Part shown: positions 5,447 to 5,717 of the stretch, piece by piece
Layout of the letters: each line of letters opens with the position of its first letter
Position numbering within the stretch: position 1 is the stretch's first letter
NCBI GenBank assembly: GCA_031261905.1
Contig: JAISIS010000142.1
Span: 1 to 5,717, forward strand
Source of the DNA: Burkholderiaceae bacterium
Lineage (GTDB): Bacteria > Pseudomonadota > Gammaproteobacteria > Burkholderiales > Burkholderiaceae_D
Direction: 5' to 3'
DNA: 5,717 bases
The notes under the pieces: generated by a model
Database searches by the model: none
What the model was told of the DNA's origin: nothing
Seen by the model: the letters and a program-made list of their open reading frames with translations, nothing else
Position numbers and translations under genes: made by a program

Positions 5447-5717
5447 ATCCCACGCCCTGTTGGCCGGACTGTTTACACTGGTTCTTCTTGCTGCGGTTCT
5501 GCTGGGAGGATGGTGGCTTAACCGGGACAAAACGGTTCTGATCCCTTATGTAATGGCAACCCGCCTTTCGGTTTCGGGCCTGAGCCCCCAGGCGGCTGTC
5601 CGCTATCGCGGCCTGAATGTCGGCAAGGTCAACGAGATCCGCTTTGATTCCGCCGTACCTGGACAAATACTGGTCTTTTTCGGCGTCCGTCCGGAAACGC
5701 CCATGACGGAATCCACT
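5436..5717 (+). CDS. MCE-domain (MlaD-like) lipid transport protein, partial
   Basis: The first 94 codons of an MCE protein run off the right edge. A short cytoplasmic start (MENKSH) leads into one membrane segment (about 7-27). The beginning of an MCE domain then faces the periplasm, with SGLSPQAAVRYRGLNVGKV (47-65) showing the family's VRYRG-x-x-VGKV core. MCE proteins form hexameric rings that bind phospholipid and sit on the MlaFE complex. The ATG at 5436 overlaps the ATPase stop by 11 nt and has GGAG (5425-5428) 7 nt upstream. In Burkholderiales operons with a STAS-fused permease the MCE protein is usually around 300 residues and is followed by a PqiC-like lipoprotein gene; both statements are from memory and lie outside this window. 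Confidence 0.9.
   Translation, partial: MENKSHALLAGLFTLVLLAAVLLGGWWLNRDKTVLIPYVMATRLSVSGLSPQAAVRYRGLNVGKVNEIRFDSAVPGQILVFFGVRPETPMTEST

Overview
The window looks like ordinary chromosomal DNA of a betaproteobacterium. The gene set and order point to Burkholderiales, perhaps Oxalobacteraceae, but I cannot name the genus from sequence alone. The clues are a stand-alone birA without a DNA-binding domain, followed by coaX and a membrane-anchored SPOR protein. Next to these, and divergent from them, is an MCE/Mla-type lipid transport operon whose permease carries a fused STAS domain. Base composition and codon use look even across all genes. I see no sign of mobile elements, CRISPR arrays, RNA genes or recent transfer.

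Layout. Minus strand, read right to left: birA (3306-2497), coaX (2497/2500-1700), a SPOR-domain membrane protein (1706-840), a YcbL/GloC-type glyoxalase II (761-120), and the first 35 codons of a very hydrophobic protein (105-1) running off the left edge. birA/coaX and coaX/SPOR overlap by a few bases, so these three are almost certainly one transcript. The glyoxalase follows after 78 bp and may or may not share it. Plus strand, left to right: an MlaE-type permease with an N-terminal STAS domain (3513-4634), an MlaF-type ATPase (4631-5446), and the first 94 codons of an MCE (MlaD-like) protein (5436-5717), each overlapping the next. The two operons diverge from a 206-bp intergenic region (3307-3512). 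It holds three short perfect inverted repeats and a plausible promoter.

Function. BirA attaches biotin to the carboxyl carrier of acetyl-CoA carboxylase and CoaX makes phosphopantothenate for CoA; both feed fatty-acid synthesis. The plus-strand genes encode an inner-membrane ABC complex plus a periplasm-facing MCE protein, a family that moves phospholipids between the inner and outer membranes. The SPOR protein probably acts at the cell wall, and the glyoxalase II removes S-lactoylglutathione. No previously undescribed system is evident. The points most worth a second look are the fused STAS domain with Tyr at its usual Ser/Thr site, the clustered dyads in the divergent promoter region, and a short tandem duplication inside birA.
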